This document shows positions 34,130-42,236 of a stretch of 54,330 nt of DNA, piece by piece (the first letter of the stretch is position 1; each line of letters starts with the position of its first letter). Source of the stretch: a virus; IMG/VR virus record IMGVR_UViG_3300044846_004207, positions 1 to 54,330 of that record, one strand, 5' to 3'. Under the pieces are notes generated by a model. It was given only the letters and a program-made list of their open reading frames with translations, was not told the origin of the DNA and ran no database searches. A program made the position numbers and the translations under genes.

Positions 34130-35767
34130 TTATTTTATTTTTCCCATTAAATCCTTCATTCTCAAGAATTGTGGATTTTCATAAGTTTTATTTTCAATTA
34201 GATTAGTAGAGGAACCATTAGAAGGTGTTTGAACAACTCTTCTTTCAATTGATTCTTTAATTGTATTGGTAGAACCTTTACCGTCTAATTCTGTTTTGAT
34301 TGTTTTGTATAAAGATTTTGATTCTTTCAAAGTATCAACTTCGTCAAATCTTCTAAGAATGTTAATCTTTTCTTGTTTAGTTGTTGAATGTTCTGTGAAC
34401 AATCTTGTAGAGTATGCTAAATTGGAATTGAATACAGCAACTTCATTTAATTTGTTTCTGAAGAAATCTAAAGCCTTTTTGTACTCTTCATTTTTTTCTC
34501 TCAACAAATTAACTTCTTGTTGTACAGATTCAGTATGAACTCCATTTTCTCCGTAAACAAGATTTCTGTTTGGTGTAATACCTTTTCTTAAACCTCTACC
34601 TCTTTTGGAACCTTTTCCGTAAGTTCTTGCGGCTTCGTTGTGTTCTGCTTCCATTTCATCAACTTCATCAAGTTCTTTGTCTTCCATTTCGGTAACTCCG
34701 TGTTTAATTTTAGGGTAATTGAATTTAGGTCCTTTTCTTTTGTTTTTGTCACCTAATTTCATTTCATCTTTGAAACCTTTATTGTTTACTTCCATTTTAG
34801 AGAAAGTTTTCATTGGTTTACCGAAACCAAGTCCGATAGCTCTAAATGATTCCATTACAGAATCTAAAACATCTTGATCGATTTCATAAACATTTTCTTC
34901 TTGCTCTTCTTTGTCCATATCCCAACCTTCGAATTCTTCTTCTTCATTGTACATACCTTCGAATTCTTCTTCTTCATTGTACATACCTTCGAATTCTTCT
35001 TCTTCATTGTACATACCTTCGAATTCATCTTCTTCATTGTACATACCTTCGAATTCATCTTCTTCGTTGTACATATCTTCGAATTCATCTTCTTCATTGT
35101 ACATACCTTCGAATTCATCTTCTTCGTTGTACATATCTTCTTCGTCCATATACATTTCTAAATTGTCCGACTCATCAACTTCTAACTCATATATTACATT
35201 TTCTGCCATTTGAGCTTGTTCGTTATCTTCGAAAGTGTCGTCAGCATCACTAATTAGATATTCAGCATCTGTATCGTTATCTTTCAAATGAATATAATCA
35301 TTATCCTTTTTAACAATGATACCGTCTTCATCACCCATCGCTTTGAATACTTTCAAAATTTCTTCAGGAGTTGCAGTTGTCATATCTAATGGTGGCATTT
35401 CGTCACCTTCTTCATTATCACCCATCATCATAGGTTCTTCTAGGTCTAATGTATCGCCTACATTTTCATCGCCTTGCGGCTCATCGAATTTTTCTACTGC
35501 CGAAAAATCAACCTCATCTTCTCCTTCAGGTTCAAAATCCATCTCTGCATCAGCATCAATTTCTTCTTCTCCTTCAGGTTCTTCTGGTGCATCTTGTTCA
35601 CGTAGATTTTTTTTGTAACCACCTAATGATTCTTTTACTAACTCACTGATTTCTTCCTTCATTGTAGAAGCAAGTATTCCTTTTGCGTTTTCATTGATAG
35701 CATCTTCAAGGTTTTTTATTTGTAATAAAGCCTCTTCAACTACCGATTTATTTTCATTTATTCCCAT
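34130..35767 (-). CDS. Prohead core/scaffold protein, gp22-like, with acidic repeats
   Basis: A 545-residue, very acidic protein in the T4 position of the scaffold gene, between the protease and the capsid genes. Residues 1-60 are helical (SVVEEALLQIKNLEDAIN), 60-160 rich in Glu/Asp/Pro, then seven exact 10-residue repeats of the type MYNEEDEFEG, then a Lys-rich segment (GKGSKRGRGLRKGI) and a C-terminal coiled coil. Internal (I/L)xE sites such as EEISEL would allow digestion by the prohead protease, as for T4 gp22. Sequence similarity to gp22 itself is not visible; the call rests on position, charge and helical content. Confidence 0.7.
   Translation of the reverse strand: MGINENKSVVEEALLQIKNLEDAINENAKGILASTMKEEISELVKESLGGYKKNLREQDAPEEPEGEEEIDADAEMDFEPEGEDEVDFSAVEKFDEPQGDENVGDTLDLEEPMMMGDNEEGDEMPPLDMTTATPEEILKVFKAMGDEDGIIVKKDNDYIHLKDNDTDAEYLISDADDTFEDNEQAQMAENVIYELEVDESDNLEMYMDEEDMYNEEDEFEGMYNEEDEFEDMYNEEDEFEGMYNEEDEFEGMYNEEEEFEGMYNEEEEFEGMYNEEEEFEGWDMDKEEQEENVYEIDQDVLDSVMESFRAIGLGFGKPMKTFSKMEVNNKGFKDEMKLGDKNKRKGPKFNYPKIKHGVTEMEDKELDEVDEMEAEHNEAARTYGKGSKRGRGLRKGITPNRNLVYGENGVHTESVQQEVNLLREKNEEYKKALDFFRNKLNEVAVFNSNLAYSTRLFTEHSTTKQEKINILRRFDEVDTLKESKSLYKTIKTELDGKGSTNTIKESIERRVVQTPSNGSSTNLIENKTYENPQFLRMKDLMGKIK
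34926..35135 (-). repeat. Seven tandem 30-bp in-frame repeats
   Basis: Seven contiguous 30-bp units encode MYNEEDEFEG-like decapeptides in the scaffold protein. Units differ by a few bases (GAT or GAA at one codon, G or D at the last). Flanking coding sequence is continuous and there are no unique spacers. The pattern suggests slippage-driven expansion of an acidic spacer. Confidence 0.95.
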
Positions 35768-35800
35768 TTTAAATGCAATACGTTATGCGTTTATTTACCA

Positions 35801-35808
35801 AATAAATA
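35801..35808 (-). promoter_or_regulatory. Candidate late promoter motif
   Basis: TATTTATT on the minus strand (context ACATATTTATTTGG), 33 nt before the ATG of the scaffold gene at 35767. The surrounding 150-nt gap also holds a terminator for the upstream genes. Confidence 0.4.
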
Positions 35809-35872
35809 TGTACAATGTTGAAAAAAATCGTTATCGAATGTATTTTATCTGAAAAAAATTAATTTTTGGCAT

Positions 35873-35901
35873 AAAAAAAGGATGAACATTTGTCCATCCT
35901 T
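35873..35901 (-). terminator. Intrinsic terminator after the protease transcript
   Basis: Read on the minus strand: AAGGATG, G, ACA ... TGT, T, CATCCTT, followed by seven T in total; a strong stem with one internal mismatch. It lies 20 nt after the stop of the small gene at 35922. Confidence 0.8.
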
Positions 35902-35921
35902 ATCAATTTTTAAGTTTTTAG

Positions 35922-36131
35922 TTATTCGATTACCTCGTCAATTTTACTTTCAACAATCGCCGTAATCCTCCAATCCATAGTATAAGATTCATAAGCCTTT
36001 GTTACTTTTGCTTCTACATCTGTTGGTGAATACCCTCTAACTAATTTTTCTTCTTTAATCTTTTTTACCTTCCCTGTGTTTTCGTCTACCATATCTGTGG
36101 TAACTCTTGCTACAAAATATTTTTCATCCAT
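35922..36131 (-). CDS. Small DUF4494-like protein
   Basis: A 69-residue protein: MDEKYFVARVTTDMVDENTG, then KKIKEEKLVRGYSPTDVEAK and a final WRITAIVESKIDEVIE. The pattern (a strand with VARV, then K..E.yLV.a.S.teAEa.v) resembles DUF4494, a family of small Bacteroidota proteins. Role unknown. It follows the prohead protease gene with a gap of 6 nt and is probably co-transcribed with it. Confidence 0.5.
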   Translation of the reverse strand: MDEKYFVARVTTDMVDENTGKVKKIKEEKLVRGYSPTDVEAKVTKAYESYTMDWRITAIVESKIDEVIE

Positions 36132-36137
36132 AATTAA

Positions 36138-36842
36138 TTATTTTCCTAAATAATCGGATAATCTTTTCATTAAGTCAACAGAACCTTGTAAAGGATTAGT
36201 CACGTTATTTTCGTGTTCAGTAAGTTTTTCTTCGTATTTAGGTCTATCTTCTTTATTTAAATAAAGATATGCACCAGGAGTAGAAGGGGATGATACTAAG
36301 TCAAAACATATTAGTTCAAAATCTTCTTGCACTTCATTTTGTTCTCCTTTTTTAACAAGTGAACCAACCCCACGAGAAGACACCCCCATAGTAACACCTT
36401 GTCTCATCATATTTGCAGCAATATCCCCTTTGGATGATACAATTCCTCTTTCGTGAAAACCAGGTGTGGTTAATAATTTAATTTTACCCATTAAAACATT
36501 ATCTTCCCACCATACATCAGTAATCAAATGTGCAACTCTATCTAAATCAATTAAAGATGAATCGGGGTGATTTAACTCGGATATAGACATACCCCGATTA
36601 ATCATTTCTTTATATTTTTCAGCTTCTCGTTTTAATATTTTTTCAGGGTAAATTCTTCCATTTCTGTTTGGAACTCCATACTTTTGAAGTGTTGCGTAAA
36701 AAACAAATGGTTTAGAGTAATCTAATTGACCATAAGATTCGTTTATTGTTTTGTTATTTCTAACATCATTTAAACTAATCAAACCTGCGTCATGCTCAAT
36801 TAATATCCCCTTACCAATATCATTGGGTCCTAATATTCTCAT
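36138..36842 (-). CDS. Prohead maturation protease, T4 gp21-like (peptidase S77)
   Basis: A 234-residue serine protease that would digest the scaffold and trim capsid proteins. The family pattern is clear: KYGVPNRNGRIYPEKIL, then SELNHPDSS with catalytic His92, then VTMGVSSRGVGSL with catalytic Ser155 or 156, and FELICFDLVSSPSTPGAYL containing the conserved Asp181. Length fits T4 gp21 (212 residues). T4 gp21 cuts after (L/I)xE; matching sites are seen in the capsid protein and in several small proteins of this window. A candidate late promoter lies 13 nt upstream. Confidence 0.92.
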   Translation of the reverse strand: MRILGPNDIGKGILIEHDAGLISLNDVRNNKTINESYGQLDYSKPFVFYATLQKYGVPNRNGRIYPEKILKREAEKYKEMINRGMSISELNHPDSSLIDLDRVAHLITDVWWEDNVLMGKIKLLTTPGFHERGIVSSKGDIAANMMRQGVTMGVSSRGVGSLVKKGEQNEVQEDFELICFDLVSSPSTPGAYLYLNKEDRPKYEEKLTEHENNVTNPLQGSVDLMKRLSDYLGK

Positions 36843-36855
36843 AATACTTTTTAAG

Positions 36856-36863
36856 TATAAATA
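36856..36863 (-). promoter_or_regulatory. Candidate late promoter motif
   Basis: TATTTATA on the minus strand (context ATAATATTTATACTTAAAA), 13 nt before the protease ATG at 36842. It lies in the 21-nt gap after the upstream gene. Confidence 0.5.
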
Positions 36864-37313
36864 TTATATACCAACGAATTCTTTTGTTTTTGTTTTACTT
36901 AATGTGAAGTATTTGGAGTTTTTTAGTTCATCAATGTAGATTGATTGTGCGATTTTTTTAATTTTACTTCTCAAAATTAAGGATTTAAAATCATAATCGT
37001 TGTTATGAACAAAAAGGGTTATTTCTAAATTTAAAAAACTTTTTTTGTTTTTTTGTATACCACTTGTTCTTAAATCTAAATCAACAATTTGTTTTCTTTC
37101 AAATGTGTTTGTTTCTACTACCTCTAATAAATTATGTAATATCTGTCTTTTAATTTGCCCTGTTATTTTAGTCCAATTTGTGTAATCATCATTTGGTTCA
37201 ATCCAAGTTTGTATTACGATGTATAAAGATTTAAAATCTTTGGAGTCGACTGTCCCGTAATAACATTTAGCATCATCAAAAATGTTTAATTTTGATGTTT
37301 TTCCTTTTTTCAT
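36864..37313 (-). CDS. Head-region protein, function unknown
   Basis: A 149-residue protein, basic at the start (MKKGKTSKLNIF) and with beta-strand-rich middle (SLYIVIQTWIEPNDDYTNWT; SFLNLEITLFVHNN), ending in a Lys-rich helix. I see no family match. It is placed between the prohead protease and the bS21/holin-like region, where T4-like phages keep small head or neck genes, so a virion assembly role is plausible but unproven. Confidence 0.55.
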   Translation of the reverse strand: MKKGKTSKLNIFDDAKCYYGTVDSKDFKSLYIVIQTWIEPNDDYTNWTKITGQIKRQILHNLLEVVETNTFERKQIVDLDLRTSGIQKNKKSFLNLEITLFVHNNDYDFKSLILRSKIKKIAQSIYIDELKNSKYFTLSKTKTKEFVGI

Positions 37314-37394
37314 TTTTCATAACTTAACCGTTTATTATTTTAGTTAAATATAAAAAAATATTTATGATATGTCAAAATTTAAAAAAATCCTTTA

Positions 37395-37402
37395 TATTTA
37401 TA
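37395..37402 (+). promoter_or_regulatory. Candidate late promoter motif for bS21
   Basis: TATTTATA on the plus strand (context CTTTATATTTATACAGG), 19 nt before the bS21 ATG. It points opposite to all neighbouring genes, matching the orientation of the bS21 gene. Confidence 0.5.
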
Positions 37403-37421
37403 CAGGAAACGACAAAAAATT

Positions 37422-37604
37422 ATGATTATAGTAGAAGTTAAGAATTCAAACTCAATTGAAAGTGCACTTAAAACCTATAAATTCAAAGTTTACAAAACAA
37501 AACAGAATGAAATTTTGAGAAATAGGCAAGAGTATGTGAAACCATCGGTAAAAAAAAGATCTGAAAAGAACAAAGCGATTCACATTCAGAAATTAAAAAA
37601 GTAG
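37422..37604 (+). CDS. rpsU: Ribosomal protein bS21
   Basis: A 60-residue protein with the bS21 signature: MIIVEVKNSNSIESALKTYK (IxVKxxExIExALKxxK), then QNEILRNRQEYVKPSVKKR (ExRxRxxYxKPSxKR). Length and basic C-terminus fit Bacteroidota bS21. bS21 binds the 30S platform next to the 3' end of 16S rRNA. It is the only plus-strand gene within the minus-strand head cluster, with a promoter-like box upstream and a terminator at its end. No strong Shine-Dalgarno sequence is near the start; an AGGA lies 14 nt away. Position 54, by ungapped alignment to Flavobacterium bS21 from memory, is His where the host has Tyr. Confidence 0.88.
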   Translation: MIIVEVKNSNSIESALKTYKFKVYKTKQNEILRNRQEYVKPSVKKRSEKNKAIHIQKLKK

Positions 37605-37618
37605 TTACTTACTTTTTT
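37595..37618. terminator. Bidirectional terminator between bS21 and the holin-like gene
   Basis: AAAAAAGTA, loop GTTACT, TACTTTTTT: a weak AT-rich stem with T runs on both strands, spanning the stops of the two convergent genes. Confidence 0.5.
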
Positions 37619-37844
37619 TATCCTTATTACCAAAGATTCTTTCAGTCGAAGTTAATCCCAAAGTACCAAAGGCAAGTAAACCTACAGTTTCAACTAGTAT
37701 ATCTGATGGTGCATAATCACCATGCGAAAAAGAATTCGCTAAAAGTGTTACGTTTAAGAATAATACACAGATTAAACCAGATAATCTTTTTGATGATATA
37801 CTACCTGATTCATCGCTCAATAATTTAATGAAAAAATTTTTCAT
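37605..37844 (-). CDS. Small two-helix membrane protein, holin-like
   Basis: A 79-residue protein with a short charged N-terminus (MKNFFIKLLSDESGSISSKR), a hydrophobic helix around residues 22-38 (LSGLICVLFLNVTLLAN), a second around 50-66 (VETVGLLAFGTLGLTS) and a charged C-terminus (GNKDKKSK). Size and topology match phage holins, and I recall similar proteins annotated that way in Bacteroidota phages. No endolysin gene is adjacent, so the lysis role is tentative. Its start overlaps the upstream gene by 4 nt. Confidence 0.5.
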   Translation of the reverse strand: MKNFFIKLLSDESGSISSKRLSGLICVLFLNVTLLANSFSHGDYAPSDILVETVGLLAFGTLGLTSTERIFGNKDKKSK

Positions 37845-38575
37845 AGTCCCGCATTTAAATTTTTAAGTTTATATAAATTGTAATGATCATATTTAGATTC
37901 TTGAATTTTTTTAATTGTATTATTTACAGCATTATTTAATTCAACATCCTTTGATTCATTAAGGTTTGATTTAAGTTTTGATATTGCTTCTTTCTTTAAT
38001 AAGTCCATTTCTTTTTTTATTTCAGAAGAAGAAAGAGAAACGATAGAATTTAATTCCTTTTTTTCTTGTTCTGATAAAGTTGCAAAATGGTTATTTAAAG
38101 TAGAATTTGCAATTTTTAACATCGAGGTTAAAGGTACATTAAAATTCGTGGTTGGTTTTTTAACTTCCTTTACACCTTCAGTAAGAGTACTTTTAATTTT
38201 TCTTTTAGACTCAAGTACAGACTCAAGATTTTTGATATTATTATTATAAATCATAACATCAATATCTTTATAATCGTTGTTATTTTTCTTTACAATATTA
38301 TTAATCCAATTATTTGTTTTTGAAATTGTTTCATCATTATTTTCTATCAAAATTTGAGCGTATTCTATTGATTCATTAATATAATCGTCAGCAATATCTG
38401 AAGGTAAATTTTTATTTGTAGATAAATCGTCGTATATATAATATAATTCAGATAAATCTTTATTTTCCAAAACCATTTTTTTGAACTGACTCATAAATGT
38501 TTTGAAATGTGGTTTACCATACATCTCTACAGACGCTTTTTCTATTTTTGATTTAATATTTCCAAAAGTATTCAT
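37841..38575 (-). CDS. Helical head-assembly protein, function unknown
   Basis: A 244-residue, Lys/Asn/Glu-rich, almost wholly helical protein directly downstream of the portal gene, where T4 keeps prohead core genes 67 and 68. Potential (L/I)xE cut sites occur, for example STLTEGV and SNLNESK. These features fit a small prohead core component, but there is no recognisable family similarity. It is preceded by a TATTTATT box. Confidence 0.5.
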   Translation of the reverse strand: MNTFGNIKSKIEKASVEMYGKPHFKTFMSQFKKMVLENKDLSELYYIYDDLSTNKNLPSDIADDYINESIEYAQILIENNDETISKTNNWINNIVKKNNNDYKDIDVMIYNNNIKNLESVLESKRKIKSTLTEGVKEVKKPTTNFNVPLTSMLKIANSTLNNHFATLSEQEKKELNSIVSLSSSEIKKEMDLLKKEAISKLKSNLNESKDVELNNAVNNTIKKIQESKYDHYNLYKLKNLNAGL

Positions 38576-38586
38576 ACTGTTTTTAC

Positions 38587-38594
38587 AATAAATA
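38587..38594 (-). promoter_or_regulatory. Candidate late promoter motif
   Basis: TATTTATT on the minus strand (context TAAATATTTATTGTAAAAAC), 11 nt before the ATG at 38575. Confidence 0.4.
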
Positions 38595-38595
38595 T

Positions 38596-40413
38596 TTACT
38601 TATCTATTAAATCGTTAAGTTTTTGATTAATTTCTACAAGAGAATTTTTTCCTTTTGATAAATCCATAGTGTTATTACCATAAAAAAGGGTTTCTTCTAA
38701 GATTAAATCTAACCCATCTTTTACAAATCCTTCAGGTGCCAAACCAGCTTCACCTCCCGGAGGTGGTGCTCCACCTGGTTCAGGTTCAGATCCTCCCGGA
38801 GGTGGTGCTCCACCCATATCACCTCCACCGGCACCACCTTCTGCAGGTGCTCCGCCAGCTTCATCATCCTTTTTACCGTATAAATTATCGATATTATCAA
38901 ATAACCCTGTTTTAGTAATAACTTCTGCAGTTTTACCAAGTTCAGCAGAAACCGCCCTTTCAATTCTTTGTTGTTGTAAGTCAAGTCTTATTTCTTCATC
39001 TGAGAAACCAAGTATGTGTTTCTTAGCCCAAGAAGCAGAAACAGGAGCAACAGTATCAGCAATCGGTGTAACAGCATCTTTATATAATGTAATTTTTTCT
39101 TTCCAAACCTCAACACCAAGTAAATCAGCCTGTTTAGATGGGTTATGTAATCCTAAACTGAAATTAGTAAGTTCGTCCTCGAATCCTAAAAGAAATAAGT
39201 GAATTATTGCAATTTTGTTTAATTCGGAAAGCATAGATTTTTGAATCCTATTGATTGTTCTAGCAAATCTAATATCTAAAAGAGAAAGGTTTTTTCCATC
39301 ACCAACAGCCTCCTCAAAACCTAAATATGCCTTTGGTACTCTTAATGCCGTTACAAGTTTCTTTTGGATATATTCAATATCTGCAATTTCCGCTAAGTTT
39401 GTACCTCCAGGTAAAGTTTCTATTGGGTTGGTTTGTGCTGGGTCTCTAACAGGGATAAAGAAATCTTGATCGACAGCAAGTTGGTTATATCTTAAATCGA
39501 CGTTTCCTGTTTTTGGATCGGCAATCTGGTCTCTTTTAAATTTATTTGCAACTCTTTGTACATATGGATCAACATCTTTATCATCCATATTACCAACAAA
39601 CACTTTAAATACTCTTCTTTCAGGTGCTCTTGAAACACGATAAATTAACATAGCATCTTCAGATAATAAAAGTTGTTTCCATATTCTTCTTGCTTTTTCT
39701 AACATAGAAGTACCATAAGGTAATTTTCTATCATCACCTAAAATTCTAAAGTGTCCAACTTCCCAAAGATTAAATTCCATATTCTTTTCTTTCCACACGA
39801 ACTTTAATGCATCGTTCTCCATTTCTTGGGAATACTTATCGGGTTGAAATCTCATCCCTTTTTCTAACCTTTCAATTTGTATATTTGGTAATTGTTGGCA
39901 ACCAACTACCCCTTTTTCGGGATCTAATTTTAGATAAACAAAATTGTCACCAAATTTACAAGTGTTTCTTGTCCACATCGGTAAATTGGTATTAATGTCC
40001 AATCTTGTTACAAATAAGTCAGTTAATACAGATTTGATTCTTTTTGATTCTGAATAAACTTTTAAAATGTCTCCGTCTTTATCGGGAGTAGTAGATTCTT
40101 CGGCATAAACATCAAGTGCTGCTGAAATTTCAGGAGTATATTCCATAGATTCGTAATCATAGTATGAAGCCATTCTTGTTGGTTCATAATAGACAGCTTG
40201 TTGATATAAATTGGATTCAACCTTTTGCCATTGTTTACCCAAATATACAGTTTGTTGTGCTTGAAGTTTTTCAACTTCATATTCTTTTTTGTCTGTAGTT
40301 TTAAGTAATTCTTTTTTATCGAATTTGAATACGGGGGATTGTTGATCTAAAGTTGCACTCGGTCCAAATGCTTTACTCAACCTTTGCCATATTGTATATT
40401 TATCTTGTGCCAT
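38596..40413 (-). CDS. Portal protein, T4 gp20-like
   Basis: A 605-residue portal (head-tail connector) protein. Family-like blocks include YDYESMEYTPEISAALDVYA followed by EESTTPD, then PMWTRNTCKFGDNFVYLKLD, APERRVFKVFVGNMDDKDVD, ARTINRIQKSMLSELNKIAI and GLHNPSKQADLLGVEVW, in the order of T4 gp20. The C-terminal ~90 residues contain a Pro/Gly/Met-rich, low-complexity stretch (GGGDMGGAPPPGGSEPEPGG) that T4 gp20 does not have. Located between terminase and core genes as in T4. Confidence 0.92.
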   Translation of the reverse strand: MAQDKYTIWQRLSKAFGPSATLDQQSPVFKFDKKELLKTTDKKEYEVEKLQAQQTVYLGKQWQKVESNLYQQAVYYEPTRMASYYDYESMEYTPEISAALDVYAEESTTPDKDGDILKVYSESKRIKSVLTDLFVTRLDINTNLPMWTRNTCKFGDNFVYLKLDPEKGVVGCQQLPNIQIERLEKGMRFQPDKYSQEMENDALKFVWKEKNMEFNLWEVGHFRILGDDRKLPYGTSMLEKARRIWKQLLLSEDAMLIYRVSRAPERRVFKVFVGNMDDKDVDPYVQRVANKFKRDQIADPKTGNVDLRYNQLAVDQDFFIPVRDPAQTNPIETLPGGTNLAEIADIEYIQKKLVTALRVPKAYLGFEEAVGDGKNLSLLDIRFARTINRIQKSMLSELNKIAIIHLFLLGFEDELTNFSLGLHNPSKQADLLGVEVWKEKITLYKDAVTPIADTVAPVSASWAKKHILGFSDEEIRLDLQQQRIERAVSAELGKTAEVITKTGLFDNIDNLYGKKDDEAGGAPAEGGAGGGDMGGAPPPGGSEPEPGGAPPPGGEAGLAPEGFVKDGLDLILEETLFYGNNTMDLSKGKNSLVEINQKLNDLIDK

Positions 40414-40456
40414 TGTTATATTTTTTTATTAAAAATTAAATAGGTTTGTCTATAAA

Positions 40457-42232
40457 CTAAACCCTTTTACTACCGAATAACCATAAATAGTTTTCATAGT
40501 CACTTTTAGTCGGTCCACTTTTAGGGTAATTATTCAACCCATAAACATCTACAGGTATTCCGGGATTAAAACTTCTTGTCGGATCTGAATGAACTTTTGT
40601 TTCAACTTGCCAAGATTCTAACATTGCTTTTGTTTGTTCTGTAACCTTTTCTAACTGTGCAAATGATGTTTCAGCAACATAAATTGCCATAGCAAGAGCC
40701 ATAATTAAATCATCGTGTTGTCCTTTTTGGTGGTCAGGTCTACCATTAATGTACACAAATGTGTTTAATTCATTAAACAACCTTTGGGACTTCACACTAA
40801 AGTTATGTCTTAATGCTTCCTCAAAAGATGCTACTATTTGTACCCTTTTACTGTTAAAGTTAATTCCTGGTATTTTTTCTTGTGCTTTAGGATTCCACTT
40901 CCATTTATCTGCAGGGTTAACCCCATCAACATATAAATTTTTATATCCAAGTTCTTGTAGTTTTCTTGAAGTCGCAACACCCATTCCGCCTGTAATATCA
41001 GTAACAATAAGTGCGTTATACATCGTCCCCCATTTATAAGCGATTTCTGCAACAACATCAGGTGGTACTTTTGCTATGTATTCTAAAACTTGTTCTCTTT
41101 CCTCAAAATCGATGATAATAAATGTCGTAAAATCTTCACTGTCTCCTCTTGAAACGTCCATACCAAGTATATATCTGTGTCCTTGTACCGGTTCTTTCCA
41201 CTGCCAAAGAACTCCACCCATAAATTTATTTTCAGGTTCTCTAATATGGTTCTCTTTAATTTTTTTCATTGTTTCAGGTGGTATTACGTTATCCCCTGAA
41301 CCAAGAAAGTTACATTCTAATTCCTGTGAAATTTTTCTTTTATCAAACTTTAGTTTTTTTGCCATAGCCTCAAACCAAGAACTATATGCTTTGTACCCGT
41401 TTTCAACCTTTTCTTTTATCTCTTGAAAATTTCTATCTGAAACTTTAATATTACTATAGTCAATTGTTATTTCATCATCTTTATAATCAGAACGATTTAA
41501 CATATAGTGGACAATATCATCACATTTTATAAGTTTTAAATCTTTAGAATACCTTGGATCTCTAAACCAATACATTTCAGTGATTCTAAAGTCATTCATT
41601 CCTTTTATTGCCTGACTATAAATCGAATAATATATAGGGTCGAATCCGTTAGGTGTTGATATTACAATAACTTTACCTCCCGTTGAGAGGGATGCCATAC
41701 ACGCCGACCAAAAATCCTCATCAGCGTCAATATATGCTGCTTCATCAAAAATTAGAATTGTTGGTGTATATCCACGAAGTGCATCTTTAGATGTTGCAAC
41801 TGCCTTAACCTCACACCCGTTTGTTAATTTAAAATGTCTTTGTGAATTTTTTTCATTTGAAAATGTCACGCCTAACCATTTCGGCCACTGATCAACAAAT
41901 GCCCTTACTTTATTTGCCATTTCGACAGCAGTATCAAGTTTGTTTGCAATTATTAGGATTTTTTCGGGCTTTTCTTTACGGGCAAATACCAATCTTTTAG
42001 ATGCCCAAGCAGATGTTACAGTAGATACTCCCGCTTGTCGATATTTAAGTGCGATATTTTCTTCACACTCATCATAATCTTTAACTAAAGTTACTTGATC
42101 GTTAAAAAGTTCTAACGGAACATATTTTGATTGTGTGTTATCGTAAGTTTGTAAATATGTTTTTAGTGCGTAAGGTGTATCTCTGACGCATTTCGCATAT
42201 TCTAATAGTGCTTGTTCTTTCGATAACGCCAT
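40457..42232 (-). CDS. Terminase large subunit, T4 gp17-like
   Basis: A 591-residue packaging motor. The ATPase part has a Walker A-like RQAGVST (65-71), Walker B ILIFDEAAYID (160-169) and the coupling motif VISTPNG. The nuclease part begins at GMDVSRGDSEDFTTFIIIDF, with later acidic residues in VTDITGGMG and KGQHDDLIMALAMAIY, the usual RNase H-like triad. Size and order match T4 gp17. The small terminase subunit was not recognised. Start lies 4 nt after the stop of the upstream gene. Confidence 0.95.
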   Translation of the reverse strand: MALSKEQALLEYAKCVRDTPYALKTYLQTYDNTQSKYVPLELFNDQVTLVKDYDECEENIALKYRQAGVSTVTSAWASKRLVFARKEKPEKILIIANKLDTAVEMANKVRAFVDQWPKWLGVTFSNEKNSQRHFKLTNGCEVKAVATSKDALRGYTPTILIFDEAAYIDADEDFWSACMASLSTGGKVIVISTPNGFDPIYYSIYSQAIKGMNDFRITEMYWFRDPRYSKDLKLIKCDDIVHYMLNRSDYKDDEITIDYSNIKVSDRNFQEIKEKVENGYKAYSSWFEAMAKKLKFDKRKISQELECNFLGSGDNVIPPETMKKIKENHIREPENKFMGGVLWQWKEPVQGHRYILGMDVSRGDSEDFTTFIIIDFEEREQVLEYIAKVPPDVVAEIAYKWGTMYNALIVTDITGGMGVATSRKLQELGYKNLYVDGVNPADKWKWNPKAQEKIPGINFNSKRVQIVASFEEALRHNFSVKSQRLFNELNTFVYINGRPDHQKGQHDDLIMALAMAIYVAETSFAQLEKVTEQTKAMLESWQVETKVHSDPTRSFNPGIPVDVYGLNNYPKSGPTKSDYENYLWLFGSKRV

Positions 42233-42236
42233 TCAT

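Noticed and set aside
34926-35135. Short regularly spaced repeats resembling a CRISPR array
   Set aside because: Units are contiguous without spacers, keep the reading frame and encode a periodic peptide.
34846-35253. Several long plus-strand open frames opposite the scaffold gene
   Set aside because: They are antisense products of the 30-bp repeat and low-complexity codons of the minus-strand scaffold gene, with no start-site context or protein features.
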